DNA of 64,000 nt from Streptomyces sp. L2 (GCF_004124325.1 NZ_QBDT01000001.1:310001-374000), one strand, 5' to 3'; counted from the first letter of the stretch, positions 8,526 to 17,060 are shown. Translations and numbers: made by a program. The notes: generated by a model not told the origin, from the letters alone.

Positions 8526-8554
8526 CTTATCGGGTTCTCACCCGAATGGATCAA
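8526..8554 (-). promoter_or_regulatory. Candidate cvn operon promoter
   Basis: On the minus strand, TTGATC (8554-8549) and GATAAG (8531-8526) are separated by exactly 17 bp, each matching 4 of 6 consensus bases. It lies about 120 bp upstream of the cvnA start. Nothing else stands out in 8409-8641 besides this and the hairpin at 8612-8629. Confidence 0.4.
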
Positions 8555-8611
8555 CCTCACCTCCCGCATTGACGTGAGGGCTCGGTCACGCTCCGCTCGT
8601 TGTCAAGAAGT

Positions 8612-8629
8612 CGACATAGGTGCATGTCG
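8612..8629 (-). terminator. Short hairpin after the lipoprotein gene
   Basis: Inverted repeat CGACAT-AGGTGC-ATGTCG, 12 bp past the lipoprotein stop on the minus strand. The stem is only 6 bp and has no T run, so it is a weak terminator or an operator. Confidence 0.35.
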
Positions 8630-8641
8630 TCGGCAAACGGG

Positions 8642-9490
8642 TCACTTGCAGCCGGCGTCGCGCTTCGCCCGCGGCCAGGCCTCCACCGTGCCGCCGGTCC
8701 GCACGTAGGCGGTGTTCCGGTCGCCGGTCAGCCACAGCCTCAGACCCCGGTAGTGGTATCCGGTGTCCCGGGCTCCGGCCGGCATCGGAACGTGGTCGCG
8801 GAACGGCGCCGTGAGCAGGCCGGCACGGGCGAGGACCCCGTGGGGATCGCGGACGTACGTGCGGCCGTCCAGGTCGAGGAAGCGCGCCGACTGCCAGCCG
8901 CAGTGCTCCGGACCCGCCGAGCTGGTGAGCCTGCCGACCGGCACCCGCCTGCCGTGCGCGTCCGTCCACACCTGCCACCCCTCGGCTCCCGCGTACCGCG
9001 CGGGGAGTTCGGCCGGGTCGCAGGAGGCGTGGGTCTCCGGGCCCCAACCGGGCCTGCCCGGCTGGTCCTTGGCCACCACGACGGCCACCTTGGTGCGGCC
9101 GCCGACGTCGAAGGAGTACAGCACCCGGTCCGCCTCGGCGCGCTCCACGCGGTAGCCGTCGCCGGGCTGCTGCGGCTGGAACATGTCGAAGTACAGCCGC
9201 AGACCGTCCTCGGGCGTCGCGCCCCCGTCGGAGCGGCTCCAGCCGTCCGGGCCGCCGCCTTCGAAGATCCGGCCGTCGCACTCCAGCGCCCGGCCGGCGG
9301 CCCCGGACGCCAGGCGCCGCGAGCGGGTGCTGCCGTTGTCCGCGCCCCGGGTGGAGACGTGGAGCGGACCGCTGTACGGCGCGGCGGGGGGCGTGCCCTT
9401 GAGCACCAGCGGGGCGCCGCCCCCACCACCGCCGCATCCGACCGCCGTCACGGCCAGCAGTGCGGCCCCGGCCGCCGTTCTTCCGCGCAT
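8642..9490 (-). CDS. Putative secreted lipoprotein, unknown function
   Basis: 282 residues. It has a short positive start (MRGRT), a hydrophobic stretch and a lipobox AVGC with Cys19 followed by Gly-rich linker, so lipid anchoring to the outer face of the membrane is likely. The mature part has no domain I recognise. It contains several cysteines and Trp/Tyr-rich segments (LRLYFDMFQPQQPG; GYHYRGLRLWLTGDRNTAYVRTG) typical of uncharacterised streptomycete lipoproteins. It lies between the conservon and glxA-like genes on the same strand, with no overlaps to suggest an operon. Confidence 0.75.
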   Translation of the reverse strand: MRGRTAAGAALLAVTAVGCGGGGGGAPLVLKGTPPAAPYSGPLHVSTRGADNGSTRSRRLASGAAGRALECDGRIFEGGGPDGWSRSDGGATPEDGLRLYFDMFQPQQPGDGYRVERAEADRVLYSFDVGGRTKVAVVVAKDQPGRPGWGPETHASCDPAELPARYAGAEGWQVWTDAHGRRVPVGRLTSSAGPEHCGWQSARFLDLDGRTYVRDPHGVLARAGLLTAPFRDHVPMPAGARDTGYHYRGLRLWLTGDRNTAYVRTGGTVEAWPRAKRDAGCK

Positions 9491-9578
9491 GTCCCACTCC
9501 CGTCCCCGGCGCTCCCCCTGGCGGAGGCCGTCCTGCTCTTTCGTCGCACTCCTGCGACGCCGGGGCGGTCCGGAACGT

Positions 9579-10526
9579 TCAGCGGGCCTCCTGGAAGGTG
9601 CGCCGGTACGCCTGCGGGGACACCCCGATCGCGGCGTGCAGGTGCTGGCGCAGCGAGGCGCCGGTGGCGAAGCCGACCTGGCCGGCGATCTGGTCCACCG
9701 TCAGGTCGCTGGACTCCAGCAGGTCGCGGGCGCGGGCGACGCGCTGCTGGATCAGCCAGCGGCCGGGGCTGAGGCCCACCTCGTCGCCGAAGCGGCGGGC
9801 GAACGTGCGCCGGCTCATCCGGGCGTGGGCGGCGAGGTCGTCGAGGGTGAGGGGTTCGCCGAGGCGCTCCAGGGCCCAGCCGCGGGTCGCCGCCGTGCTC
9901 GCGGCGGCGAACTCGGGCACCGGCTGCATGATGTACTGCGCCTGGCCGCCGTCCCGGAACGGCGGGACCACGCAGCAGCGGGCCACGAAGTTCGCCAGCG
10001 CGCTCCCGTGGTCCGTGCGCACCAGGTGCAGGCAGATGTCGACGCCGGAGGCGGCGCCCGCCGAGGTGAGGAACCGGCCGTCCTCGACGAAGAGCACGTC
10101 GGGGTCGAGGGCGACGCGCGGGAAGGCGCGGCGGAACCGCTCGGAGACGGCCCAGTGGGTGGTGGCGCGGCGCCCGTCGAGCAGTCCGGCGGCGGCGAGC
10201 ACGAACGCGCCGGTGCAGATGGAGACCACCCGCGCGTGCTCCGGGATCCGCGCGAGCGCCGCCGCGACCGGGCCGGACAGCTCGGCCGGGATGCGGTCCG
10301 GCGGCATGGCCGCGACGACCACGGTGTCCGCGGTCTCCAGGACCTCGGGACCGTGGTCGGCCGTGATGGAGAAGTCGGCGCAGGTGCGCACCGGCCGGCC
10401 GTCGACCGTGCAGGTCAGCACCTCGTACCGGCCGTCGGCCGCGCCGAGGATGCGGCTGGGGATGCCCAGCTCGAAGGGGTAGACGCCGTCGAGGGCCAGG
10501 ACCACGACCCGTTCCACACGCTGCAT
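9579..10526 (-). CDS. GlxA-type AraC family transcriptional regulator
   Basis: 315 residues. The N-terminal half is a DJ-1/PfpI-like domain (VVLALDGVYPFELGIPSRIL; the nucleophile-elbow region reads RVVSICTGAFVLAAAGLLDGRRATTHW). The C-terminal 90 residues hold two AraC helix-turn-helices (LDDLAAHARMSRRTFARRF; TVDQIAGQVGFATGASLRQHL). This architecture matches GlxA regulators, which usually respond to small metabolites. It is divergent from the oxidoreductase at 10599 with only 72 bp between them, so control of that gene is likely. Confidence 0.93.
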   Translation of the reverse strand: MQRVERVVVLALDGVYPFELGIPSRILGAADGRYEVLTCTVDGRPVRTCADFSITADHGPEVLETADTVVVAAMPPDRIPAELSGPVAAALARIPEHARVVSICTGAFVLAAAGLLDGRRATTHWAVSERFRRAFPRVALDPDVLFVEDGRFLTSAGAASGVDICLHLVRTDHGSALANFVARCCVVPPFRDGGQAQYIMQPVPEFAAASTAATRGWALERLGEPLTLDDLAAHARMSRRTFARRFGDEVGLSPGRWLIQQRVARARDLLESSDLTVDQIAGQVGFATGASLRQHLHAAIGVSPQAYRRTFQEAR

Positions 10527-10598
10527 GGCACGATTCTATCGGATGCTGGCCTTCATGCCATTGCCCGGCCGGTCCGCCCCCCGGCAGGCTGGGTGACC

Positions 10599-11549
10599 AT
10601 GAGCGATGAGAACACGATGCGAGCTGTCAGCCAGGACGTCCTCGGCGGTCCCGAGGTCCTCAAGGAAGTACGGGTGCCCCGGCCGGCGCCCCGGGCGAAC
10701 GAGGTGCTGGTCCGGGTCCGGGCCGCCGGGGTGAACCCGACCGACTGGAAGCACCGGGCCCTCGGGGTCTTCCTGGGCGAACCGCCGTTCGTCCTGGGCT
10801 GGGACGTCTCGGGCGAGGTGGCCGCGACCGGGATGGGCGTGGCCGCGTTCCGGCCGGGCGACGAGGTCTTCGGCATGGTGCCCTACCCGTACGGCCACGG
10901 CACGCACGCCGAGTACGTGACCGTGCCCGCCCGCGCCCTGACGCACAAGCCGGCCTCCGTCGACCACGTCCAGGCGGGCGCGCTGCCGCTGGTGTCCCTG
11001 ACCGCGTGGCAGGCGCTGACCGAGCACGCGGACGTGCGGCCCGGGCAGCGGGTGCTGATCCACGCGGCGGCCGGCGGGGTCGGTCACGTGGCCGTGCAGG
11101 TCGCCAAGGCGCGCGGCGCGTACGTGATCGGCACGGCGAGCGCGGGCAAGCACGACTTCCTGCGCGAGATCGGCGTGGACGAGCCGGTCGACTACCGGAC
11201 GACGGACGTCACCGAGACGGTCCGGGACGTCGACGTCGTCCTCGACACCCTGGGCGGCGAGACGTCCGTACGGTCCCTGCGCGTACTGCGGCCCGGCGGT
11301 GTGGTGGTGTCGATCCTGCCGCACGGCTCCGCGGAGTTCCCCGAGGAGGCCGAACGGCTCGGGGTGCGGGCGGTGCGGATGCTGGTGGACGCCGACCGGA
11401 CCGGCATGGAACGCGTCGCGGAACTGGTGGAGTCCGGGAAGCTGCGCGCGACGATCGCGGGGACCTTCCCGCTGGCCGACGCGGCGAAGGCGCACGAACT
11501 GGGCGAGACGGGCCGGACGGCGGGCAAGCTGGTCCTGACGGTGGACTGA
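10599..11549 (+). CDS. Zinc-independent MDR/quinone-oxidoreductase family NADPH oxidoreductase
   Basis: 316-residue medium-chain dehydrogenase/reductase of the quinone oxidoreductase subfamily. GroES-like N-domain: ANEVLVRVRAAGVNPTDWKHR and GWDVSGEVAATGMGVAAFRPGDEVFG. Rossmann nucleotide-binding motif: VLIHAAAGGVGHVAVQVAKARG. Zinc-ligand cysteines of the alcohol dehydrogenases are absent. The ending GKLVLTVD is typical. ATG 10599 follows GGGTGACC; a GTG two codons earlier is possible. The substrate is unknown; the divergent GlxA-type gene suggests induction by a reactive carbonyl or quinone. Confidence 0.9.
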   Translation: MSDENTMRAVSQDVLGGPEVLKEVRVPRPAPRANEVLVRVRAAGVNPTDWKHRALGVFLGEPPFVLGWDVSGEVAATGMGVAAFRPGDEVFGMVPYPYGHGTHAEYVTVPARALTHKPASVDHVQAGALPLVSLTAWQALTEHADVRPGQRVLIHAAAGGVGHVAVQVAKARGAYVIGTASAGKHDFLREIGVDEPVDYRTTDVTETVRDVDVVLDTLGGETSVRSLRVLRPGGVVVSILPHGSAEFPEEAERLGVRAVRMLVDADRTGMERVAELVESGKLRATIAGTFPLADAAKAHELGETGRTAGKLVLTVD

Positions 11550-11744
11550 GCCCCCGATCTCCCCGCCTCCGGGCCTCCCGGCCTCCCCGGGCGGTCGCGG
11601 CGGGCCCTGGCCCGTGACTTTCGCGGAGGACACGAGCGAAACTCGAAGACATATGTCAATCGAACATGCTCAAATTCCTTCTATCGAGGGTAACTTGACG
11701 GGCGAGGAAGCGTTTTCCAGGCGCGGGTGGGAGGTGATGCCGTC

Positions 11745-12125
11745 GTGCGACAGGAGCCCGTCCCGCTCACCCGGTTCGCGCGCGTGCGCCGGGAGCGCGG
11801 GCACACGGTGCTGGAGCTCCGGGGCGAGATCGACATCGCCGCGGCGGCGGAGATCATCCCCGTCCTGGACCGGCTCACCGCTGTGCCCGGCGTCCGGCTC
11901 GTCATCGACCTGCGGGGCGTCACGTTCTTCGACTGCTCGGGGCTGCGCCTGCTGTACCGGGCCCGCGGCCGGGTCCGGGACGGCGGCGGGCAGCTGTACC
12001 TGGTGTGCACCCATCCGCTGACCCTGCGCGTGTTCCGGGTGACGGGCCTGTCGCGGCTGCTGCCGCCGCACCCCACGCCGGAGGCGGCCCTGGAGCAGTC
12101 CGGGGCCGCGTCCGGCACGCTGTGA
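11745..12125 (+). CDS. STAS-domain anti-sigma factor antagonist
   Basis: 126-residue SpoIIAA/BldG-like protein that would bind an anti-sigma factor unless phosphorylated. The STAS fold shows LELRGEIDIAAAAEIIPVLDRL, VRLVIDLRGVTFFDCSGLRLLYRA and the C-terminal VFRVTGLSRLLP. The phosphorylatable serine is in DCSG. GTG 11745 is preferred because GGGAGGTGAT lies 8-9 bp upstream; an in-frame GTG at 11727 adds six residues. No cognate sigma or anti-sigma gene is adjacent. The preceding 195 bp contain an unusually AT-rich tract (about 11640-11700). Confidence 0.88.
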   Translation: MRQEPVPLTRFARVRRERGHTVLELRGEIDIAAAAEIIPVLDRLTAVPGVRLVIDLRGVTFFDCSGLRLLYRARGRVRDGGGQLYLVCTHPLTLRVFRVTGLSRLLPPHPTPEAALEQSGAASGTL

Positions 12126-12182
12126 CGCCGTCACCGATCACGCGGCTCGTCTGCCGCTACTGGTCGCGCGGACCGTCGGCCG

Positions 12183-13136
12183 TCACTGGTCGCGCGGCTC
12201 GTCGAACAGGGCGCTGACGGACTCGCCGTTGTGGATGCGGCGCACGGCCTCGGCGAGCGCCGGGGCGATGGACAGGATCCGCAGCTTGTCGGTGTGCTCC
12301 GCCACCGGCACGGGCACGGTGTTGGTGCACACGATCTCCAGCACGTCCGGCTGCTCGCTGAGCCGTTTGAGGGCGCCCGCCGCGAACAGGCCGTGCGTGC
12401 ACGCCACCCGGATCGACCGGGGCCCCAACGCCCGCAACCGGTCCAGGAGTTCGATGACGGTGCTGCCCTTGGCGATCTCGTCGTCCAGCACGATGACGTC
12501 CCGGCCGGCGACGTCGCCGATGACGGAGCTGATGCTCACCCGGTCGTCCGCGAACCGCTGCTTGGCGCCGGCCGCGACCTGGGCGCCGATCAGCCGGGCG
12601 AAGGCGGCGGCCTCCTTGGCGTTGCCGAGGTCCGGGGAGACGACCGTGGTGCGGGTCAGGTCGTACTGCCGGAAGTGCGCGGCGAGTTCACGCAACGCGT
12701 GCAGGTGGTCCACCGGGACCGAGAAGAAGCCGTGGACCTGCGGGGCGTGCAGGGTCATGGCGAGGACCCGGCCCGCGCCGGCGGACACCATGAGGTCCGC
12801 GACCAGCCGCCCGCCCAGCGAGATGCGCGGCGCGTCCTTCTTGTCGGAGCGCGCGTAGGAGTAGTGCGGCATGACGACGGTGATCCGGGCCGCCGAGGCA
12901 CCCCGGGCCGCGTCGCACATCAGCAGCAGCTCCACCAGGTGCTCCTGCACGGGCTTGACCAGCGGCTGGATCAGGAAGACGTCCCGTTCCCGGCAGTTGG
13001 CCTGGAGCTGCACCTCCAGACAGTCGTTGGCGAACCGGCTGACCCGGGTCGGGCTGAGCGGCACTCCGAGGTGGGCGCAGACCTCCTCGGCCAGTTCGGG
13101 GTGGGCACTGCCACTGAACACGGCGATGTCTCGCAC
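12183..13136 (-). CDS. Ribose-phosphate pyrophosphokinase (PRPP synthetase), divergent paralogue
   Basis: 317 residues, full length for Prs. It makes PRPP from ribose-5-phosphate and ATP in class I enzymes. Seen: N-terminal DIAVFSGSAHPELAEEV, the oligomer/ATP loop LQANCRERDVFLIQPLVKPVQEHLVELLLMCDAA, HYSYARSDKK and VVSPDLGNAKEAAAFARLIG. The PRPP loop normally DDxxxTGxT reads VLDDEIAKGSTV, and the flexible catalytic loop normally KRR reads AKQRFADD, so activity or regulation may differ from the housekeeping enzyme expected elsewhere. It stands between the STAS gene and the mrp operon without overlap. Confidence 0.85.
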   Translation of the reverse strand: MRDIAVFSGSAHPELAEEVCAHLGVPLSPTRVSRFANDCLEVQLQANCRERDVFLIQPLVKPVQEHLVELLLMCDAARGASAARITVVMPHYSYARSDKKDAPRISLGGRLVADLMVSAGAGRVLAMTLHAPQVHGFFSVPVDHLHALRELAAHFRQYDLTRTTVVSPDLGNAKEAAAFARLIGAQVAAGAKQRFADDRVSISSVIGDVAGRDVIVLDDEIAKGSTVIELLDRLRALGPRSIRVACTHGLFAAGALKRLSEQPDVLEIVCTNTVPVPVAEHTDKLRILSIAPALAEAVRRIHNGESVSALFDEPRDQ

Positions 13137-13229
13137 GGTCCACTCCTCGGACGATTCGACAAGGGGCTGCGCCGATCATGCTACTGACGGCGCTCACCCA
13201 CCGCGGCCCGGGCCTGCCCCATCGCCTCG

Positions 13230-15002
13230 TCAGTTGCCCAGTGCCCCCGGCAGGGCCAGCGCGCCCAGCACCGTCGCGCCGACCAGCAGCCACGCCACGT
13301 AGTCCCCCACGTGACCGGACTGCAGCCGCCTGAGGGGGGCCGTCCAGTCGGGGGCGGAGGTCCGGCCCGTGCGGGTGACGGCGAGCGCGGCGAGGCCCAC
13401 CGCCAGCAGGGTGGAGAGCAGGCCCAGCAGGACGCCGTGCGCGGTCCAGTGCGCGGATCCGGGGGCGCCGCCGGAGCCGGCCTCGTTGACCGACCGGGCC
13501 ACCAGCTCGCCGAAGCCCGGGATCACGCCGACGGCGACGGCGGCGGCCAGCAGCACCGCGGGCACCGCGTGCATGGTGTCCGGGACACGGCTCAGCAGGC
13601 CGCGGGTCTCCGGCTCCTCGTCACAGCCGCTCGTCTCGAACTCCCCGGCGTCCTCGGGGCGCGGTCCGAGACCCAGGAAGACGCGGGCGGTGACCCGCAG
13701 CACGGCCCCCGCGGTCACCGCCGACGCGGCCACGTACACGACGGTGAGGGGGCCGCCGACCGCCTCCTCGGTGACCGCCTTGCCCAGGGCCGTCCCGAAG
13801 GGCGGCAGCCCGGCGAGGCCGAGCCCGCCGAGCGCGAACATCACCGCCACCCCGCGCAGCTCCCGGGCCCTGCCGTGCAGGGTGTGCTCGTCGACGCCGC
13901 CCAGCCGGTCGAGCAGGATGCCCGCGCAGGCGAACAGCGCTGCCTTCACCCCGGCGTGCCCGAGGATGTACAGGGCGACCCCGTCGTCGCCCTCGGGGGT
14001 GAGCACACCGAGCCCGACGAGGAACATCCCGGTGTGCGCGACCGTCGAGTACGCGAGCAGCCGTTTGATGTGCCGCTGGTACCAGCACATGGCGGCGCCG
14101 ACCGCCGCGGTGAGCACGCCGAGGGTGACCATGCCCCGCTCCAGGTCGGCCGCCGGGATGCCGCCGGGTCCGGCGAAGACGGTGCCGTACACGCGCCAGA
14201 CGCCGTAGGCGCCGAGTTCGGTCATCACGCCGGACAGCAGCATGCACACCGGGGTGGGGGCGACGGCGTGCGCGTCGGGCAGCCAGAAGTGGAAGGGGAC
14301 GGCCGCCGCCTTCACCAGCAGCCCGACGAGGACCAGCACGAAGGAGGCGAGGACGAGCGCGTCCGGCCCCCCGCCGTGCACGGCCGCGGTGTCCAGGCCC
14401 CGGCCGATCTTCGTCATCGCCAGTTCGCCGGTCCGGGCGTACAGCAGGCCGATGCCCATCAGCAGGGCGTACGCGCCCAGCGAGTTGATCACGCCGAAGG
14501 TCAGCGCGCCCTGCACGGCCTTCGGGTCGTCGATGCGGTAGCCGGTGAGCGCGTAGGCGACCACGCTCATCAGCTCGAAGAAGACGAACGCGTTGAACAG
14601 GTCGCCCGCGATCGCGAAGCCGCACATGGCGGCCTGGAAGACCAGCAGCAGCGCGGGGAACGAACCGGAGTGGCCGCGCGGCGGCTCGTCGAAGTAGTGC
14701 CAGGAGTAGACGAGCGCGGCCAGCGTGAGCAGGGAGACGAGGGCGGCCATGCCGAGCGCCGGGCCGTCCCCGACGAGCACGATGCCGACGCTCTCGCCGT
14801 TCTTCGGCGTCCAGCCGCCGACCCATTCGAGCATCGGCGGGGAGGAGTTCAGCAGCAGGACGAGCGCCAGGACGGCCGTGGCGGCGGAGACGACGCAGCC
14901 GGCGGTCTCGGCGGCGGGGCGGGGCAGGTGCCGGCCGGCGGCGACCAGCAGGGCGGCGCCGAGCAGCGGCGCCACGACGAGCAGCGGGAGCAGGCGGTCC
15001 AT
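13230..15002 (-). CDS. mrpD: Mrp-type Na+/H+ antiporter subunit D
   Basis: 590-residue polytopic membrane protein of the NADH dehydrogenase ND4/NuoM/MrpD family, about 14 helices. Diagnostic parts are FELMSVVAYALTGYRID, the transmembrane lysine segment LLVKAAAVPFHFWLPDAHAVAPTPVCMLLSGVMTELGAYGVWRVY, and KRLLAYSTVAHTGMFLVGLG. It is the only antiporter-like proton-translocating subunit in this operon. The ATG overlaps the mrpC stop by one base (TGATG). Confidence 0.92.
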   Translation of the reverse strand: MDRLLPLLVVAPLLGAALLVAAGRHLPRPAAETAGCVVSAATAVLALVLLLNSSPPMLEWVGGWTPKNGESVGIVLVGDGPALGMAALVSLLTLAALVYSWHYFDEPPRGHSGSFPALLLVFQAAMCGFAIAGDLFNAFVFFELMSVVAYALTGYRIDDPKAVQGALTFGVINSLGAYALLMGIGLLYARTGELAMTKIGRGLDTAAVHGGGPDALVLASFVLVLVGLLVKAAAVPFHFWLPDAHAVAPTPVCMLLSGVMTELGAYGVWRVYGTVFAGPGGIPAADLERGMVTLGVLTAAVGAAMCWYQRHIKRLLAYSTVAHTGMFLVGLGVLTPEGDDGVALYILGHAGVKAALFACAGILLDRLGGVDEHTLHGRARELRGVAVMFALGGLGLAGLPPFGTALGKAVTEEAVGGPLTVVYVAASAVTAGAVLRVTARVFLGLGPRPEDAGEFETSGCDEEPETRGLLSRVPDTMHAVPAVLLAAAVAVGVIPGFGELVARSVNEAGSGGAPGSAHWTAHGVLLGLLSTLLAVGLAALAVTRTGRTSAPDWTAPLRRLQSGHVGDYVAWLLVGATVLGALALPGALGN

Positions 15003-15352
15003 CAGCCGCGCAGCTCCCGCAGTTCGTCAGGGTCGACCGTGCCGTGCCGCTTGGCGATCTGCAGGACGAGGGCGAGCAGCAGTGCGGTGACGGTGGCGCC
15101 GACGACGATGTCGGTGAGGGTGAGGGCCTGGACGACGGGGTCGACCACGGGCCGCGAACCGGGCTTGATGTCGGAGAACACCGGCGCGGTGCCGCCGGCG
15201 CGGTAGCCGACCGCCAGCAGCAGGACGTAGGTGGCCGACTGGCACACGGCGAGGCAGCCGACGGCGTGGATCAGGTTGCGGCTGGCGGCGAGGCCGTAGG
15301 CGCCGGCCAGGAAGACGTAGGCGGCGACCAGGTAGGGCAGGACGTGCGTCAC
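15002..15352 (-). CDS. mrpC: Mrp-type antiporter subunit C (NuoK-like)
   Basis: 116 residues, three membrane helices, NuoK/MrpC family: VAAYVFLAGAYGLAASRNLIHAVGCLAVCQSATYVLLL, then the typical loop DPVVQALTLTDIVVGATVTALLLALVLQ. GTG at 15352 follows the upstream gene stop by 5 bp. Overlap with mrpD shows coupled translation. Confidence 0.9.
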   Translation of the reverse strand: MTHVLPYLVAAYVFLAGAYGLAASRNLIHAVGCLAVCQSATYVLLLAVGYRAGGTAPVFSDIKPGSRPVVDPVVQALTLTDIVVGATVTALLLALVLQIAKRHGTVDPDELRELRG

Positions 15353-15357
15353 GGCGG

Positions 15358-16098
15358 TCAACTCCCGTGCTCCTCCTCGATCTCGACGGCCTGGTCCAGG
15401 AAGCCGGCGAGCAGCACGACGACCGCGCTCGCCACCTCCATGCCGATGGCCGCGTTCAGCAGGGGGACGGTGCCGCCGGAGGACAGCGTGTTGAACGTGC
15501 CGTACGGCAGCAGCGTGTTGGCCAGGAACGCGGTGCCGGCCAGGATTCCGGCGAGGCCGAGTACGAGGTACGCGCTGACGGACAGCGCGTCGGCGGCCTC
15601 GTACGTGCCGAGGGGCCGGACGCGTTCCAGGGCGCCGTAGTCGGCGCCGAGGTACAGCAGGTGCAGGGCGGTGGCGGCGACGACCCCGCCCTGGAAGCCG
15701 CCGCCGGGGCTGAGCTGGCCGTGGGCGACCACGTACAGGCCGGTGAGCAGGGCGACGGGCAGTACGAGCAGGGCGTAGCGGCGCACCGGGCGGGCCACGT
15801 CGGCGGGTTCGGGCGTCGCCCGGTGCTCGTCGCGGGCCTGGCGCAGCAGGACCACGCAGCCGAGGACCGAGGCGAACAGGATGCTCATCTCGCCGAGGGT
15901 GTCGTAGGCGCGCTGGTCGAAGTTGACGGAGGCGACGGTGTTGGCGGTGTGCCGGGCGAGGGCGGCGTGCACGGCCCGCGCCCCGTAGGGGTGGTGAGTG
16001 CCGCCGAAGGAGGGCAGGTCCAGGCAGGCCGCGACGAGCAGCGCGGCGAGCCCGGCGCCGCCGAAGGCGAGCAGCCACATCCTGAGGCGCCGGGTCAT
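15358..16098 (-). CDS. mrpB: Mrp subunit B fused to an MbhE-like domain
   Basis: 246 residues, longer than a lone MrpB (about 140). The first about 90 residues (LPSFGG..TVASVNFDQRAYDTLGEMSILFASVLGCVVLL) match the MbhE / distal MrpA C-terminal segment. The rest is MrpB, with HGQLSPGGGFQGGVVAATALHLLYL and the closing helix GMEVASAVVVLLAGFLDQAV. Start overlaps the preceding gene by 4 bp. The fusion makes up for part of the MrpA C-terminal domain, which is otherwise not encoded here. Confidence 0.85.
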   Translation of the reverse strand: MTRRLRMWLLAFGGAGLAALLVAACLDLPSFGGTHHPYGARAVHAALARHTANTVASVNFDQRAYDTLGEMSILFASVLGCVVLLRQARDEHRATPEPADVARPVRRYALLVLPVALLTGLYVVAHGQLSPGGGFQGGVVAATALHLLYLGADYGALERVRPLGTYEAADALSVSAYLVLGLAGILAGTAFLANTLLPYGTFNTLSSGGTVPLLNAAIGMEVASAVVVLLAGFLDQAVEIEEEHGS

Positions 16099-16424
16099 TC
16101 GGCACCGTCCTTCGTACGGCCGCGGCGGCGGACCTTGCGCACCGACAGCATGATCAGCAGCGGGGTCAGGGCGGAGCCCACGGCGAGCTGCGAGAGACCG
16201 ACGTCGGGAGCCTGGAGGACGGTGAAGAGCACGGCCAGGACGATGCCCAGCACGCTGAGGACGAGGGCCTGGCGGGCCGGTTCGCGGGTGGCGACGGCCG
16301 CGGTCGCGGAGACGGCGACCAGCAGCAGGGCCACCACGATGACAGCGTCGGCCGCGCCACCGCCGGAACCATCGGAACCGGCGGACGCGGCGGCCATGAG
16401 CGCCGGATGCCTCAGGTCAGCCAC
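16095..16424 (-). CDS. DUF4040 (MbhD-like) antiporter subunit
   Basis: 109 residues with three helices (ADAVIVVALLLVAVSATAAVATREPARQALVLSVLGIVLAVLFTVLQAPDVGLSQLAVGSALTPLL form the core). QAPDVGLSQLAVGSALTPLL is the DUF4040/MbhD signature, equivalent to part of the MrpA C-terminal domain. Overlaps both neighbours (8 bp with the upstream gene, 4 bp with mrpB). Confidence 0.87.
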   Translation of the reverse strand: MADLRHPALMAAASAGSDGSGGGAADAVIVVALLLVAVSATAAVATREPARQALVLSVLGIVLAVLFTVLQAPDVGLSQLAVGSALTPLLIMLSVRKVRRRGRTKDGAE

Positions 16425-16869
16425 GGTGCACCCCCTGGAACCCGCCCGACATGGCCCGGGAGGCGATGGCGTTGCCGCCGATCAGCAGGGCGCCGATCAC
16501 CAGCGGTTTCACCATCGCCCGGCCGGGGCCGGTGGCGACGCACAGCGCGATCACGACGACGGCGCCCGCCCCGGCGGCCGCCCAGGTCAGCGTCCACGCT
16601 CGGGGCCGTTCGCCGGCGAGTTCCCCGGCGAGGGTGCGGGCGAAGACCAGCGTGCCGACCGGGCCCAGCAGGGCCATCAGCAGGGCGAGGTCGACGTACG
16701 AGGTCCGCTGGTAGCCCCGCGAGAGCAGCAGCAGGCCCGGACACACCACGGAGGTGGTCAGGTTCTGGGCGACGAGACGGCGCGGGAGGGGGCCGGTGGC
16801 CACGCCCCACAACGCGGCCGCCCCTCCCCCGCCCAGGACGACGGCCGCCGCCACGAGCCAGCCGTTCAC
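16417..16869 (-). CDS. MrpF-like subunit with probable MrpG-like C-terminal half
   Basis: 150 residues, about twice a lone MrpF. The first half carries MrpF features: RLVAQNLTTSVVCPGLLLLSRG and TSYVDLALLMALLGPVGTLVFAR. The second half has two more helices (WAAAGAGAVVVIALCVATG; VKPLVIGALLIGGNAIASRAM) in the place and with the ending expected of MrpG, but similarity is weak. GTG at 16869 makes a GTGA overlap with the mrpE stop; a GTG two codons earlier (16875) is possible. Confidence 0.7.
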   Translation of the reverse strand: MNGWLVAAAVVLGGGGAAALWGVATGPLPRRLVAQNLTTSVVCPGLLLLSRGYQRTSYVDLALLMALLGPVGTLVFARTLAGELAGERPRAWTLTWAAAGAGAVVVIALCVATGPGRAMVKPLVIGALLIGGNAIASRAMSGGFQGVHRG

Positions 16870-17060
16870 CGCCACGTCACCGCCCGCCGGCCGGCCCGCG
16901 CGAGCAGCGCCCCCACGGCGGCGGCACTCGCGCCGACGACCCACTCCAGGGTGTAGACGCTGGAGATGAACACCAGCCAGAGCAGGAGGAGTACGGCCCA
17001 CCAGGCCAGCAGTTCACCGGCCGCGAGGAGGACCGCGCGCGGTGCCGTACGCCCGCTCAT
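16866..17060 (-). CDS. Minimal MrpE-like subunit
   Basis: Only 64 residues against about 160 for MrpE, with the N-terminal two-helix part alone: ELLAWWAVLLLLWLVFISSVYTLEWVVGASAAAVGALLARAG. ATG 17060 has an ideal AGGAGGTGGCGG upstream. It is the first gene of the operon. The following 335 bp to the glucanase start (17061-17395) contain the glucanase promoter but no clear mrp promoter. Confidence 0.75.
   Translation of the reverse strand: MSGRTAPRAVLLAAGELLAWWAVLLLLWLVFISSVYTLEWVVGASAAAVGALLARAGRRAVTWR

Noticed and set aside
11614..12021. Plus-strand frame starting before the STAS gene
   Set aside because: After about 30 residues it becomes Arg/Ser/Pro-rich nonsense overlapping the STAS gene in another frame.
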